Shown piece after piece: positions 29,301 through 39,039 of a DNA stretch of 64,000 nucleotides. The notes under the pieces were generated by a model, which ran no database searches, was not told where the DNA came from, and was given only the letters and a program-made list of their open reading frames with translations. Position numbers and translations under genes: made by a program. Source of the stretch: Teratosphaeria epicoccoides (Eukaryota; Ascomycota; Dothideomycetes; Mycosphaerellales; Teratosphaeriaceae); the NCBI GenBank assembly GCA_021401465.1, contig JADDMT010000037.1, positions 247,674 to 311,673 of the forward strand. Direction: 5' to 3'. How positions within the stretch are numbered: the stretch's first letter is position 1; every line of letters starts with the position of its first letter.

Positions 29301-30272
29301 GCACGTCACGGCGCATCACCTTGCCGTCCAAGGTCTCACCACTTCCTTTGTGCCTCAGTCAGCGAGGTTTGACACACGAGGCGCTGTCCCAGAGCGGTGA
29401 GTCACTCCCAGCTCATTGATGCCTAAGCATATGCACTACTGCAGAAGACCCACACCACCGCGCTCTCCCACTCTCACAGTCACAGTTGATTCAAAATCCA
29501 CGCCAGCTCAGTAGAGCAAGCGCGCTGGCACCACCACCTTTCGGAAGTCGTTTGATTGCCCCGAGCGATACGTGTGGTCTTGCAGGCCGGCACCCAGCGA
29601 CCTCGTACATACGCAAACCTCAATCCCGGTGTGGGGTCTGCACAACACCTGACAATCTGGTTCCTCGTCTCTACACACCACCTCGCCTCGAGCCTGTACG
29701 TCATTGTGCTTTGGAGCCAGAATATTCTCGACGACGTCTGACAAAGTCTGGGCGGACTATTACAGGATTCTTCTGCCGAGCATTGATCCAAAGAAGCCAC
29801 ATGCAATCTGAGCCTGGCATCTGGCTCGTCGGGCTTCGACCGGCGCCTCGCAGAAGCGCCAACGACGATTGGGCATCAGCCACTGGTGCCACATCTCCCT
29901 TGTTCGCACACAGTCGAAGAGGCTATTTTGACTCACTTGGAGTCAAGAGATAATATCGGCAGACATCGTGAAGTACAAAAGTACAAACAAGAATAATTTA
30001 AAACAACAACACTAGCCAAAGCCAAAACACAGCCCCACCCCGCCTCACCATCTCGCACAGCAACGGCCACGATTCACACGCCCTGGCCCTCCGGTCTTCC
30101 TCCGTGACCTCTCTGACACCAACGTAGGGCGAGGTCTCAAGAGGGAAGACGTGGAACCTCCATACAATCATCAATGCCGTAAGTTCCTACTCAATCACCG
30201 CATCTCTCGCCAACCTTTGGCGCTTGCAGGAGGGCTTAGCAGTTGCCGTTGCCAGTCCTTGGTTGCTGCGCA
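26352..30272. other. Gene-poor stretch, 3.9 kb
   Basis: No intact gene recognised. A minus-strand signal-peptide-like frame without an ATG lies at 28181-28318. The word TCTGCA recurs at 28851-29015. The last 100 bases are the leader of the next gene, including a probable 5' UTR intron at 30179-30229 (GTAAGT...TTGCAG, 51 bp). Splicing it creates a four-codon upstream frame starting at 30174. Confidence 0.5.
28840..29020. repeat. Clustered TCTGCA words
   Basis: TCTGCA, mostly as (A/G)GTCTGCA(A), occurs at 28852, 28876, 28928, 28983 and 29007, with GCAGAC on the other strand at 28879. Five or more copies in about 165 bases is more than expected by chance. No gene overlaps them. Confidence 0.4.
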
Positions 30273-32519
30273 ATGGGTCCGGCTGGCGCAAGCTCAGCGC
30301 CCTCCTTGGAGGCGCGATCGGCCAAGGCGCCCAAGAGTGTACAGATCGCTGACGAACACGACGGTGACAACAGCCCGACGATCATCACATACACCTCGGG
30401 CGGTCGATCGTCCGGCGGAAGCACCTCAGTGCATAGCGGCAGCTTCTCGTCGGCGAGCTCGGACAGTGTTGCCCGGGACTTCGTGCGGGTCCGTAGCCGC
30501 ACGCGTTACGCGAGTCCTGACGAGGAGGACGACGAGGACGACGAAGACGACGATATCGAGCCGTCGGACTCGGCCTCGAGATCCCGACAGGCACCTCCAC
30601 GGCGGCATACAACGGAGGCGCGCTCAGCACCGACGCGCAAGCACTCTTCTCGCCGTGTAGCAGAACGCGAAGAAGAGCCTAGGCGCCATTCGTCACATCG
30701 ACAGCACAGCAGCAGGTCACAACGCCGCTCAGAGCCGAGGCGAACAGCTTCAGACGAGTCGTCCAGCGTGGCGTCTTACGATTTCGAAAGATATGGCCAC
30801 CATGGTGCACCTGAGCCGCCACGATCACACTATGCATACTCTGGGGTGAGGCCCGTCCCCGCGCAAAGCCATGGTGGCTACCAGCCGAGCGTCGCTTCAG
30901 CACCGTACCCGCACGATCCATTCGCACACCAACAGGCCTTGGTACATTTGGCGGGCCAGGATGCTTTCGGTGCGTACACGCCTTCGCAGAATCCGTTCTC
31001 GCCTCACAATGGCCCTACCCACCCATTCTCGCCCATAAGTGCTGGAGGCTCAAGCTACTTCGGTGTCGATCCTCACGCGCTGCCTGGTGCACCAATGCCT
31101 CGACCACCACGGCCAAACGCACCGTCACGCCCTCAAAGCTACGCTGCGCCGTCCCAATTCGGTGCATCGCATTACGGATCTGACATGGCGATGGCGCATT
31201 ATCCAGGCTCCATACACCCCAGCATGGCGCCGCCAAGCGTGGTCCCTCCAGCCAATATGACGGCTTATTCTTACGGCTTTGGCGGGATGTCCTACCCTCC
31301 AGTGCCCTATCAAATTTCTCCTGGGACACCAGCTCCGGCTCCTGCGCCCAAGGAGGAGAAGGAGAAGGAGAAGGAGAAGGAGAAGGAGAAGGAGAAGAAA
31401 GAAGAGAAGAACGAGCGGGACGAGAAGACGAGCGCCGAAATACAAGCGCTCAAGGATCTGATCGCGAAGCATGAGGAGGCACGACTGGCTGCCGAAGCAG
31501 AGCGGCTTGCGAAGGCCGAGGCGGATGCCGCTGCTGCAGCGGCGCAAAAGGCGGCCGCTGAGGCAGAAGCGAAGAAGAAAGAGGAAATCGCCGCAGCGTC
31601 GAAGAAAGCAAAGGAAGATGCTGAGAAAAAGGCTGAAGAGGCTGCAAAGCAGGCGAAAGAAGAGCACGAGAAAGCTGCTGCTGCTGCGAAGGATGAGCAT
31701 GAAAAGAAGCTTGCTGAGCTGCAAAAGGCGCACGATGAAGCCGAGAAGAAGCAAAAGGAGCTCGCGGCCGAAGTTGAGAAGACCAAGCCTGCGCCGGATA
31801 TGCTGCAACCGCCCATCAAGTTCAAGGACGCCGTTGGTAGAAAGTTCAGCTTCCCGTGGCATCTCTGCAAGACTTGGAAGGGTATGGAAGGTCTGATCAA
31901 GCAGGCCTTCTTGCACGTCGATGTCATCGGCGAGCATGTGCATCAGGGACACTACGATCTGACCGGACCCGACGGCGAGATCATACTACCGCAAGTCTGG
32001 GACACGATGGTGAAGCCGGACTGGGACATTAACATGCACATGTGGCCTATGCCGGAGCCAGAGCCCCCGAAGAAGGAGGATAAGCTTGCTCACGACCTTA
32101 ACGGCATGATCGAGCTTTTCCCTCCAAGCGGCTTCGGCGACATTAACCTCGTCGAGAGGTCCAAGAAGGACAAGGGCAAGAAGAACAAGAAGAACCGGAA
32201 TTCCCTGCCCCCAGACGTGATTACCGTACCGCCCATGCCGCCCAGCGCTGGTAGCCCGACCATGCCGCTTCCGCCACCCATCCACGGAGGCTTCGACCCT
32301 ATCGTCCTTCACGGTGAGGACAAGAAACCTGGCAAACCGAAGGCGAAGAGCAAAAGCAGCAAGGAAATCTCGGGTCTTACGGCGTGGATGATCGGTGGTG
32401 CGCCGCGGTCAAAAAAAGATGATGAAAAACTTGATCTTGTCAGGCACAAGACTCCTACTGCTCATCTTCCCTCTAGCAAGAACGGCGCCGCGGATCAGAC
32501 GAACTGTGTTCTGATGTGA
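30273..32519 (+). CDS. Ubiquitin-like-domain protein with coiled coil and C-terminal CaaX box
   Basis: A single coding exon of 748 residues. It has a Ser/Arg/Asp-rich N-terminus, a Pro/Tyr/Gly-rich region (about 180-350), then a Lys/Glu/Ala coiled coil (about 360-510) opened by a (EK)n hexanucleotide run. A ubiquitin-like fold follows at about 515-600: IKFKDAVGRKFSFPWHLCKT, GLIKQAF, HYDLTGPDGEIILPQVWDTM and WDINMHMW. The tail is basic and ends TNCVLM. CVLM fits the CaaX rule for prenylation, with Met favouring farnesyl transfer, so membrane attachment is likely. This ubiquitin-like type is widespread in filamentous fungi without known function. ATG 30273 is the first Met in the long frame. 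A 5' UTR intron (30179-30229) is likely. The coiled coil plus lipid anchor suggests a membrane scaffold, as inference only. Confidence 0.85.
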   Translation: MGPAGASSAPSLEARSAKAPKSVQIADEHDGDNSPTIITYTSGGRSSGGSTSVHSGSFSSASSDSVARDFVRVRSRTRYASPDEEDDEDDEDDDIEPSDSASRSRQAPPRRHTTEARSAPTRKHSSRRVAEREEEPRRHSSHRQHSSRSQRRSEPRRTASDESSSVASYDFERYGHHGAPEPPRSHYAYSGVRPVPAQSHGGYQPSVASAPYPHDPFAHQQALVHLAGQDAFGAYTPSQNPFSPHNGPTHPFSPISAGGSSYFGVDPHALPGAPMPRPPRPNAPSRPQSYAAPSQFGASHYGSDMAMAHYPGSIHPSMAPPSVVPPANMTAYSYGFGGMSYPPVPYQISPGTPAPAPAPKEEKEKEKEKEKEKEKKEEKNERDEKTSAEIQALKDLIAKHEEARLAAEAERLAKAEADAAAAAAQKAAAEAEAKKKEEIAAASKKAKEDAEKKAEEAAKQAKEEHEKAAAAAKDEHEKKLAELQKAHDEAEKKQKELAAEVEKTKPAPDMLQPPIKFKDAVGRKFSFPWHLCKTWKGMEGLIKQAFLHVDVIGEHVHQGHYDLTGPDGEIILPQVWDTMVKPDWDINMHMWPMPEPEPPKKEDKLAHDLNGMIELFPPSGFGDINLVERSKKDKGKKNKKNRNSLPPDVITVPPMPPSAGSPTMPLPPPIHGGFDPIVLHGEDKKPGKPKAKSKSSKEISGLTAWMIGGAPRSKKDDEKLDLVRHKTPTAHLPSSKNGAADQTNCVLM
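31353..31398 (+). repeat. Coding hexanucleotide microsatellite (GAGAAG)n
   Basis: About seven tandem GAGAAG units encode alternating Glu and Lys at the start of the coiled coil of the ubiquitin-like CaaX protein. Length variation between strains would change the coil by two residues per unit. Confidence 0.9.
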
Positions 32520-33216
32520 AGTGGCGACTTGTCCTTGTCGGGTAGTAATCGGGATGTTGGATGGCGGGGGCGGTCTTGTGTTCGGCGGGTTCATGGAGGC
32601 ATGCTTTTCCTCCCGCGGGTCGCGGGTCTTTCATGCCTTAAAAGTCTTCTCATATTATCTGATTTCAACACTATTTTCAAGCAATGTTTGGAGCGTTATT
32701 GCGCTTGCACAGGTTGGTACAAGAGCTGGCGTAGCGCTTTGGACTTCAGTTGGCAAGATGATTGGTGCTTCCCTGCGGCTTGGATTTGGCAAGATGGCCG
32801 CTCGAGCAGATCATGAATTGATGATGGGTGTTTGAATGATTGCGGGATTGGATTGAGGAGCTGGCCGCCGTAGTCAGTGGGCAGAGTTGCGACCGTGAGA
32901 TGTGTCGGACGCTTGTGAGCTATTACCTCTTGATGCGTTTGATTGGATTGCGCGAGATACCAAGGCGGTTTTCGGCAGGCGTCCAGCGACCGTGCGAATC
33001 TATGTTCCTGCCGATTGGGCTTGCGAGATGTCATCGGTCGCGCAAGCGAGATAGTCGGGAAAGCAGTATTTTGCCCACTTGTTTGTCGTCTTCATGGTAA
33101 TCTCAATCCCGGCACGCCGGTCTGGTAAGGCTGACCAGACGCGATATAGTAAGCATGCTCAGAAAGTAAGGGATCCCCTCATTTCTCTGTCTACATAAGA
33201 CCGCACACCCGTCAAG
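32520..33216. other. Intergenic, nothing recognised
   Basis: 697 bases of 3' flank and promoter between two plus-strand genes. Short frames only. Confidence 0.5.
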
Positions 33217-33894
33217 ATGCTCTCCAAGACACATGCAAGCATCAACAACGCTATTGACGCTACCAGCCAACACGCCGGCGCTGTACCCAACCAGTACTGC
33301 CACGACTCCGCCCTTCTGCCCTCAAAAGACCTTCTCAATTTCAATGTCAGCTGGTGTCAAAACGGAGACTGTCACAAAGATACTATCGATTCCCTTAGCG
33401 CTGTGAATGGCGCGGACGTCATCCTGAAAACCCCTGACTGCATCACCGACCCGGAGTCTGTCCAGGGACAAGAACGCGGAAGACAGCTCACGCTCCCCCG
33501 TCAGCCGAGCCAGGTCTCCCTCAAAGATGCCGTGAAATATGATCTCGAGGCCGCGGAGGAGTGGCTGAGGAGGGATAGCAGCGTTTCTGGCGACGACCAT
33601 GTCGGTGCAAACAGGGACGAGGAGAAGATTGAGGAGAGTGAGAGGAGTTTCGTGATGGCTTTGCGTGTGTCGCTTTTGGGCTTTAAGGGCGATGTGGAGA
33701 GGGAAGGGGAAGTTGGTGGTGATGAAGAGGATCTTGTGGGCGAGGAGGGGAGTAAGCAAGAGGACGAGGCTGCGAAGAATGGACGGGGAGAGCAGACGGA
33801 TGGAAAGGATGCGATGGATGGAGAGGAAAGGGCGACGTTGAAGGGGAAGTGGTGTGGTGTGGTGAGCAAGGCGAGCACGGTGTTTCGTGGTTGA
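33217..33894 (+). CDS. Acidic hypothetical protein
   Basis: A 225-codon frame with an ATG in good context (AAGATGCTC). The first half is mixed (NFNVSWCQNGDCHKDTID, LKDAVKYDLEAAEEWLRR); the second half is strongly acidic and Gly/Glu/Asp-rich with few hydrophobics. No signal peptide, membrane segment or known domain. The acidic tail also leaves frames open on the minus strand (33322-33903), but those translate to Pro/Leu/Ser runs typical of antisense. It lies upstream of TERT in the same direction with a 480-bp gap. Function unknown; moderately likely to be real. Confidence 0.5.
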   Translation: MLSKTHASINNAIDATSQHAGAVPNQYCHDSALLPSKDLLNFNVSWCQNGDCHKDTIDSLSAVNGADVILKTPDCITDPESVQGQERGRQLTLPRQPSQVSLKDAVKYDLEAAEEWLRRDSSVSGDDHVGANRDEEKIEESERSFVMALRVSLLGFKGDVEREGEVGGDEEDLVGEEGSKQEDEAAKNGRGEQTDGKDAMDGEERATLKGKWCGVVSKASTVFRG

Positions 33895-34374
33895 GACGCT
33901 CAATGCATGACGCTGTCAACAAGGGGAATATCCAAAGGCGTTGTTTCAGGGGCCAGGTTTGGGTCAGCCACATGTCGTCGCCAGGACCGCTGAGGCAGAC
34001 ACATAGACGGGTCATCTGAGATGTCCACAGATACATTGTAGATCAGTGGCAGTGAGCATTGTCCGTCGATGACACGCAAACATCAATGCCTTGGTAGTCA
34101 ACCATCAACACACCGTGTGCTTCGCTGCTCAAAACTGCACTGCGGCACTTGCGACTGTCTCAAGTGATTGCTTTCAAGCTTTCCGCTGTCTACAATGAAT
34201 ATCGAGGATACCAGACCGATGGAAAAAAGGTCGATGAGAAAAGTAATTATGTTTCATGGCCACGTGATTTCGCGATGCTATCTATGTTGCTTAGCGCGTT
34301 TAGACCTTTAACTTCTCTGGAAATTGCCGGCTCTACGACTCCAACTCATACAACGACAGACATGCGGCACCAAT
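33895..34374. other. Intergenic, TERT promoter region
   Basis: 480 bases upstream of the TERT start. No element recognised. Confidence 0.5.
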
Positions 34375-37300
34375 ATGAAGAGAAAGCGCGTGCGACAAGG
34401 TGCCGATCAGCACGCCCGTAAATGTCTACGACGGGATGCCCATGTAGAACTGCATCCCACAGCTTCATTGCTGCGCCAATATTACCCACATGTCACCACT
34501 CTCCGCCAGTATCTGGCGTCCCGGCTCTCAAAGACGTCTAAGAAGCGGCGCAAGAGATTACTGCACTATTCGACAGCTGGATCGCATGTCGACGATGCGG
34601 ACGACGATGCATTGGCCAAGCTGTTAGACACAACTCTCATTGGAACATTCAGCCACATTGACGAGGCTGTTGATGAGGGTATTGATAGGGACCTCACACT
34701 CTTTACGCAACAGGTTTCAGACTCTACCACAGATATCAGTCCCACGCAAGGTGCTTTAAACCAGTCTGAGGTAGGACCAACATAGATGCCGCGCGTCGCT
34801 GTGGCTGACTGTCCTCCATTGCGGAACACACTGACGGGACTCCTTGCGCAGATCGTGGACTTTGTCATCTGGCTGCTCTTTAGAAGGACCCCAGCAAACC
34901 GCAGGCCAGCACATATTCTGTGTCACGGGTTTTCACGCACCAGCGCAACGGGCAGTGGCGACGAGCTGGAGACTGAAACCGGCGTGCCTGGCGTTACGAG
35001 AGGATTTCGGAACAAGCACATCGACATCTTGAAGGGACCGCAATGGAGCGCTTTGCCGGCTCTCATTGGGAGTGGTGCGGAGCGCATTCTCAGCGAGATC
35101 TTGGTCCGTTGCAGCATCTTTGTCCCGCTCGAAAACAGCAGCAACCTCAACCAGATATGTGGGCAACCAATGTCCGAGCTCAATATTTTGAGGCAACTTG
35201 ACGATCGTCAATCTGAGCAGGGAGTAGGAGGAGCGGCGGCTCGAGTCCCTTCTCAGGCTTCTCCTACGACCCGTGGCCTCTCCGATGTTCGCTTCGTGCG
35301 CCACCGAATGTTGTACGCTCGGCCGACTTTGACCAGCAAAGGACGTCCACGATTCGGTCTGGGGCATGGACACTTGCTCAATCGGCTAGAAGATGCAAGC
35401 AATGCCTGCGAGACGATCCATATGATGAAATATGTGTTTCCGACACAATTCGGTCTGCATAATGTCTTCATCTCTCCGGTGGATCCAAAGGACACCGTTC
35501 ACATGTTCATGGACTATACTAACCGCGACTACGAGATCAGTCGCCTGGAAAGTTTGCGCAAAGCAAAGCATAGGGCTAATCTAGCTTCCAGCTTTCACAA
35601 TAAGCCTTCCCATCTTCCCAAGCGACTGAGAGGCCGCATTTTCGATCTAATGAGTCGCCTGCGCCATCGACATCAGAGATGCTCCTACCACGCGCTGCTT
35701 CAGCATCATTGTCCGTCCAGGATGTGCCATGGCACTGATGAAGGAGGTTCTGCGGTCGTGGCATCAAGTGCGGCAGAAGTGTCCGCTTTCTGTCGTGCAG
35801 TGCTCAAAAGACTGCTCCCTGACGAGATGTGGGGAGCGGACGAGGTCGCGCGGCATAATCGCAGACACATCATGATAAGCATTGACAAGTTTATCCGCTT
35901 GCGGCGTTACGAAAGCATGAGCATGCATGATGTTCTGCAGCCTATGAGAATCCAGGGGATCCGGTGGTTATCCATGCCAGGCATTGATGGTTCGAATCTC
36001 AGCAGGTCCGACTTCACAAAGAGGCGAGAGCTGCTGGCAGAGCTGGTCTACTACGTCTTCGACTCCCTCCTGATACCACTTATGAGAGGCTGCTTCCACG
36101 TCACGGAATCAAATGTCCATCGAAATAAGCTCTTCTACTTCCGACATGACGTCTGGAAACATATGTCGGAGCCAGCTTTAGCGACACTCAAGACCACCAT
36201 GCTAGAGGAATGCAGCTTGGCTGCAATGAGGAAAAAGATCGCCACGCGAGCACTAGGAGTGAGTCAGGTTCGACTCTTGCCCAAGGAGCAAGGCATGCGA
36301 CCAATCATCAATCTGAGGCGGAGAGTGCAGCGCATGCAGCGCGGCGAGGTGGCTCTGGGACGAAGCATCAATAGCATCCTCACCCCAGCATTCAGCATCT
36401 TGAACTATGAAAGAACAAATCAACCAAACCTGCTTGGTTCAGCAATGTTTTCCGTGAATGACATATTTCCACGGTTACAGTCGTTCCGCAACAAAACTCG
36501 TGGAAATCAACATGGTGGTGTGCCTTTCTACTTTGCAAAAGTCGACGTGCAAGCTTGCTTTGACACCATCCCGCAGAAGCGTCTGATGGCGCTTGCGAAG
36601 AAAGTGCTCAGCGCAGATACATACCAGACCTTCCGGTATGCTCGCGCAAAGCTGCTTGGCGGGGACAGGGACGACAGTACTGGTTTTGGAGCCAGGCCTT
36701 CATGGAAGTTCGTGACCAGGGCCACAGCGACGGAAAATCCCCTCAGCTTCGAAGACGAAATACAGACGGACACGGCAGGCGGGCGTACGCGTACAGCGTA
36801 TGTCCACGGCGCTGTAACCAGATCCGAGAAGCGCAAAGCCATCATCCATCTGCTCGGAGAGCATGTCGAGTCCAACATCATTAAAGTCGGAAAACGGTTC
36901 TATCGGCAAAAGCGAGGCATTCCGCAAGGGTCGATTGTCTCTAGCCTGCTGTGCAGCTATATGTATGCCGAGCTTGAACGACAAGTCCTCGGCTTCCTGG
37001 ACAACAAGCATACCCTGCTCCTCCGGCTGATCGACGATTTCTTGGTGGTCACCACGGAGCTGAGCGTGGCCAGGCAGTTCATGCATGTGATGCACCGGGG
37101 CGTTCCCGAGTTCGGCGTCCAAGTCAAGGCCGAGAAGAGCAGGAGCAACTTCGACTTTGAGGTCGACGGCAGAGCTATCTCCAGGCTGCCTTTCGTCTCG
37201 GGGTTTCCTTACTGCGGCATTGCTATCAATACTCAGACCCTGGATCTTAGTAAAGATCATGAGAGGAGGCGCAAGACTAACATCGCTGACTCCATTACTG

Positions 37301-38125
37301 TAGAATTCTCCAAACTTCCAGGACAGTCTTTCTATCGCAAGACGCTCAATGCGCTCAAGCTTCAGATGCATGCTATGCTCTTATCGACTGCGTACAACAG
37401 CTTGACGACAGTCCTGGCGAACCTGTATCACGTGTTTGTGGAAGTCGCGCAGAAGTGCTATCACTATGTCCGCAGTCTGCCGGCTTGCAAGCAGCCTGGC
37501 GATAAGCTCGTATGCAGTAAGTTCGCCTCCTCTTGCAAGCGGTTGGTTTGCCGGCTATCTGCCTGTGGATCTGCAGGGACCCGCAGTTGACGCGGGATGG
37601 CAGCTGGCAGCTGGAGATGATGATGAAGATTGCTGACGCCGATTTTCAGAAGTTATCGACGACGTGATCAAGCTCGCATCGGTGCTGATGAAGCGCCGGA
37701 AGCGAACGGGCAAGGATACGGTGCCGTATGAATGCCGTGTGAGCAATGTTCAGACACGTTGGTAAGTGGCCACGGATTTTCATGGCAGTCTCGACGGAGC
37801 CCCGGCCGACACGCGTTTCCATAACACGAGCGCTTCGTGCATATGCGTGCCCGTCCTCACCGTACAACACCTTGCTTGTCGTGTCGTGGGATGCCGGCAT
37901 GGGCCTGGTATCACATCTCTCAAGCGAGGTTGCTGACCATACTATGACGACAGGCTTGCATGTAGCGCGTTCGCCACGGTCTTGCAACGGCGGCAGACGA
38001 GATATCAGGCCATACTCGGGCGGCTGAAGCAGGACTTGGAGAAGGGTGCGGTGAAGGCACAGAACAAGACGCTGCGTCCAGTGGCTGATCAGTGCATGAG
38101 GGACAACGGTGCGTGTGGAGGGTAG
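34375..38125 (+). CDS. TERT: Telomerase reverse transcriptase
   Basis: Four exons (34375-34770, 34852-37516, 37650-37761, 37954-38125) encode about 1114 residues, a normal fungal TERT size. The enzyme copies telomeric repeats from the telomerase RNA in the nucleus. The N-terminus starts MKRKRVRQG, followed by LLRQYYPHVTTLRQYL (TEN region). Across intron 1 the sequence SE-IVDFVIWLLFRR begins the RNA-binding domain. Reverse-transcriptase motifs follow: FYFRHDVWKHM near 559, motif 1/2 KEQGMRPIINLRRR near 610, motif A AKVDVQACFDTI near 692, motif B' KRGIPQGSIVSSLLCSYMYAE near 817, motif C LRLIDDFLVV near 856 and motif E-like FPYCGIAI near 917. All three catalytic Asp are present. Intron 1 is 81 bp with an in-frame TAG, so it must be removed. 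The last exons restore the C-terminal extension (TRWLACSAFATVL). It is single-copy and internal, not at a telomere. Confidence 0.95.
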
Positions 38126-38478
38126 CTGAGCTATCGATGGTATACACTGGTTGTGGTTGTGGCGCTTGTGCAGTGATGTGGCACGGGCTATTGCTTGCCC
38201 CACTCGAGACCCAGCACAGATGGAAGTTTATTGTGTCTTCATCGACGATGCGGGAGACGAGGAGGTACATATTCAACAATGTGGTGTGTTGCTCTCTGCA
38301 GAGATATGCATTGAGATGCAAGATTCCATATATCCAGATTGCCAAGTGTGCCAAGGTCACCAATTCCTTGCGCGCGTATTAATCAATTATTGAAGTGGCT
38401 CCTTGGCTGGCTGCACTGAGCCGCTGCAGCATCCAGCCCTGTCGAGGCAGCAACTACGTGTCCATCGATATTTCCTCA
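38126..38478. other. Convergent intergenic, nothing recognised
   Basis: 353 bases after the TERT stop. A donor-like GGTGCGTG at 38108 and an acceptor at about 38172 could extend TERT by another exon, but nothing in the sequence requires it. Confidence 0.4.
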
Positions 38479-38811
38479 TTATTGACGTGAAACGGACCAC
38501 CCATTTTTCAATACTTCCCAAACACATCCCGGACGAGGCACCTCAGGCAAAACCGTTCCAAACATAGAATAATCGAAAACATCGGGCACCCCTCGGGCGA
38601 TCGACCAATCAAGCAGCGTTTTGCGCGCGTCATCCTGGTTTAGCGTGGTCACCTCCAAATCAGGAGTCGATCGCGGCTTGTTATTATTACTGCCAGGAAC
38701 GCTGTGGACTCTTGCTGGCGCCCAATAATAATATTGTCTTCGAGTATTTTGATTCCTGTACCACGTCTGCGTGCGCAACCTCTGCATAATTACGAGATTG
38801 ATGGTCGTCAT
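38479..38811 (-). CDS. Small hypothetical protein
   Basis: A 110-residue frame beginning MTTINLVIMQRLRTQTWYRN and ending WEVLKNGWSVSRQ. The composition looks protein-like: DLEVTTLNQDDARKTLLDW, then ARGVPDVFDYSMFGTVLPEV. A weak hydrophobic stretch lies at the N-terminus. It is divergent to the TBC gene, with 228 bases between the two starts. An open plus-strand frame covers the same bases as an upstream extension of the TBC frame, but that translation lacks conserved features, so I prefer this gene. No family recognised. Confidence 0.4.
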   Translation of the reverse strand: MTTINLVIMQRLRTQTWYRNQNTRRQYYYWAPARVHSVPGSNNNKPRSTPDLEVTTLNQDDARKTLLDWSIARGVPDVFDYSMFGTVLPEVPRPGCVWEVLKNGWSVSRQ

Positions 38812-39039
38812 CACCACCACGAGGATTTCGAGGCGGAAGGGGAGCCGGCTTGGCGGGCTTTGCACGGGTTGAATATTGTTATTCCTGAGCAGTATGAGTT
38901 TTGTTTACGCTCGTTGATCAGTGGGGGGAACAAAGGGGATAGTCGTGTGGTTTGTGGGCGGTTGCCGGGTGTGGAGAGGTTTGTGGGTGGTGGATTCGGC
39001 GCCGGGTACCGGTCTCTGAGTGGGTTCGCGGGAGAGAAC

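Noticed and set aside
33322..33903. 193-codon minus-strand frame antisense to the acidic protein
   Set aside because: It reads as Pro/Leu/His-rich sequence, the usual antisense of Glu/Gly-rich codons.
38704..39039. N-terminal extension of the TBC protein frame
   Set aside because: No supported upstream ATG in a family-like sequence, and the opposite strand carries a better small gene candidate.
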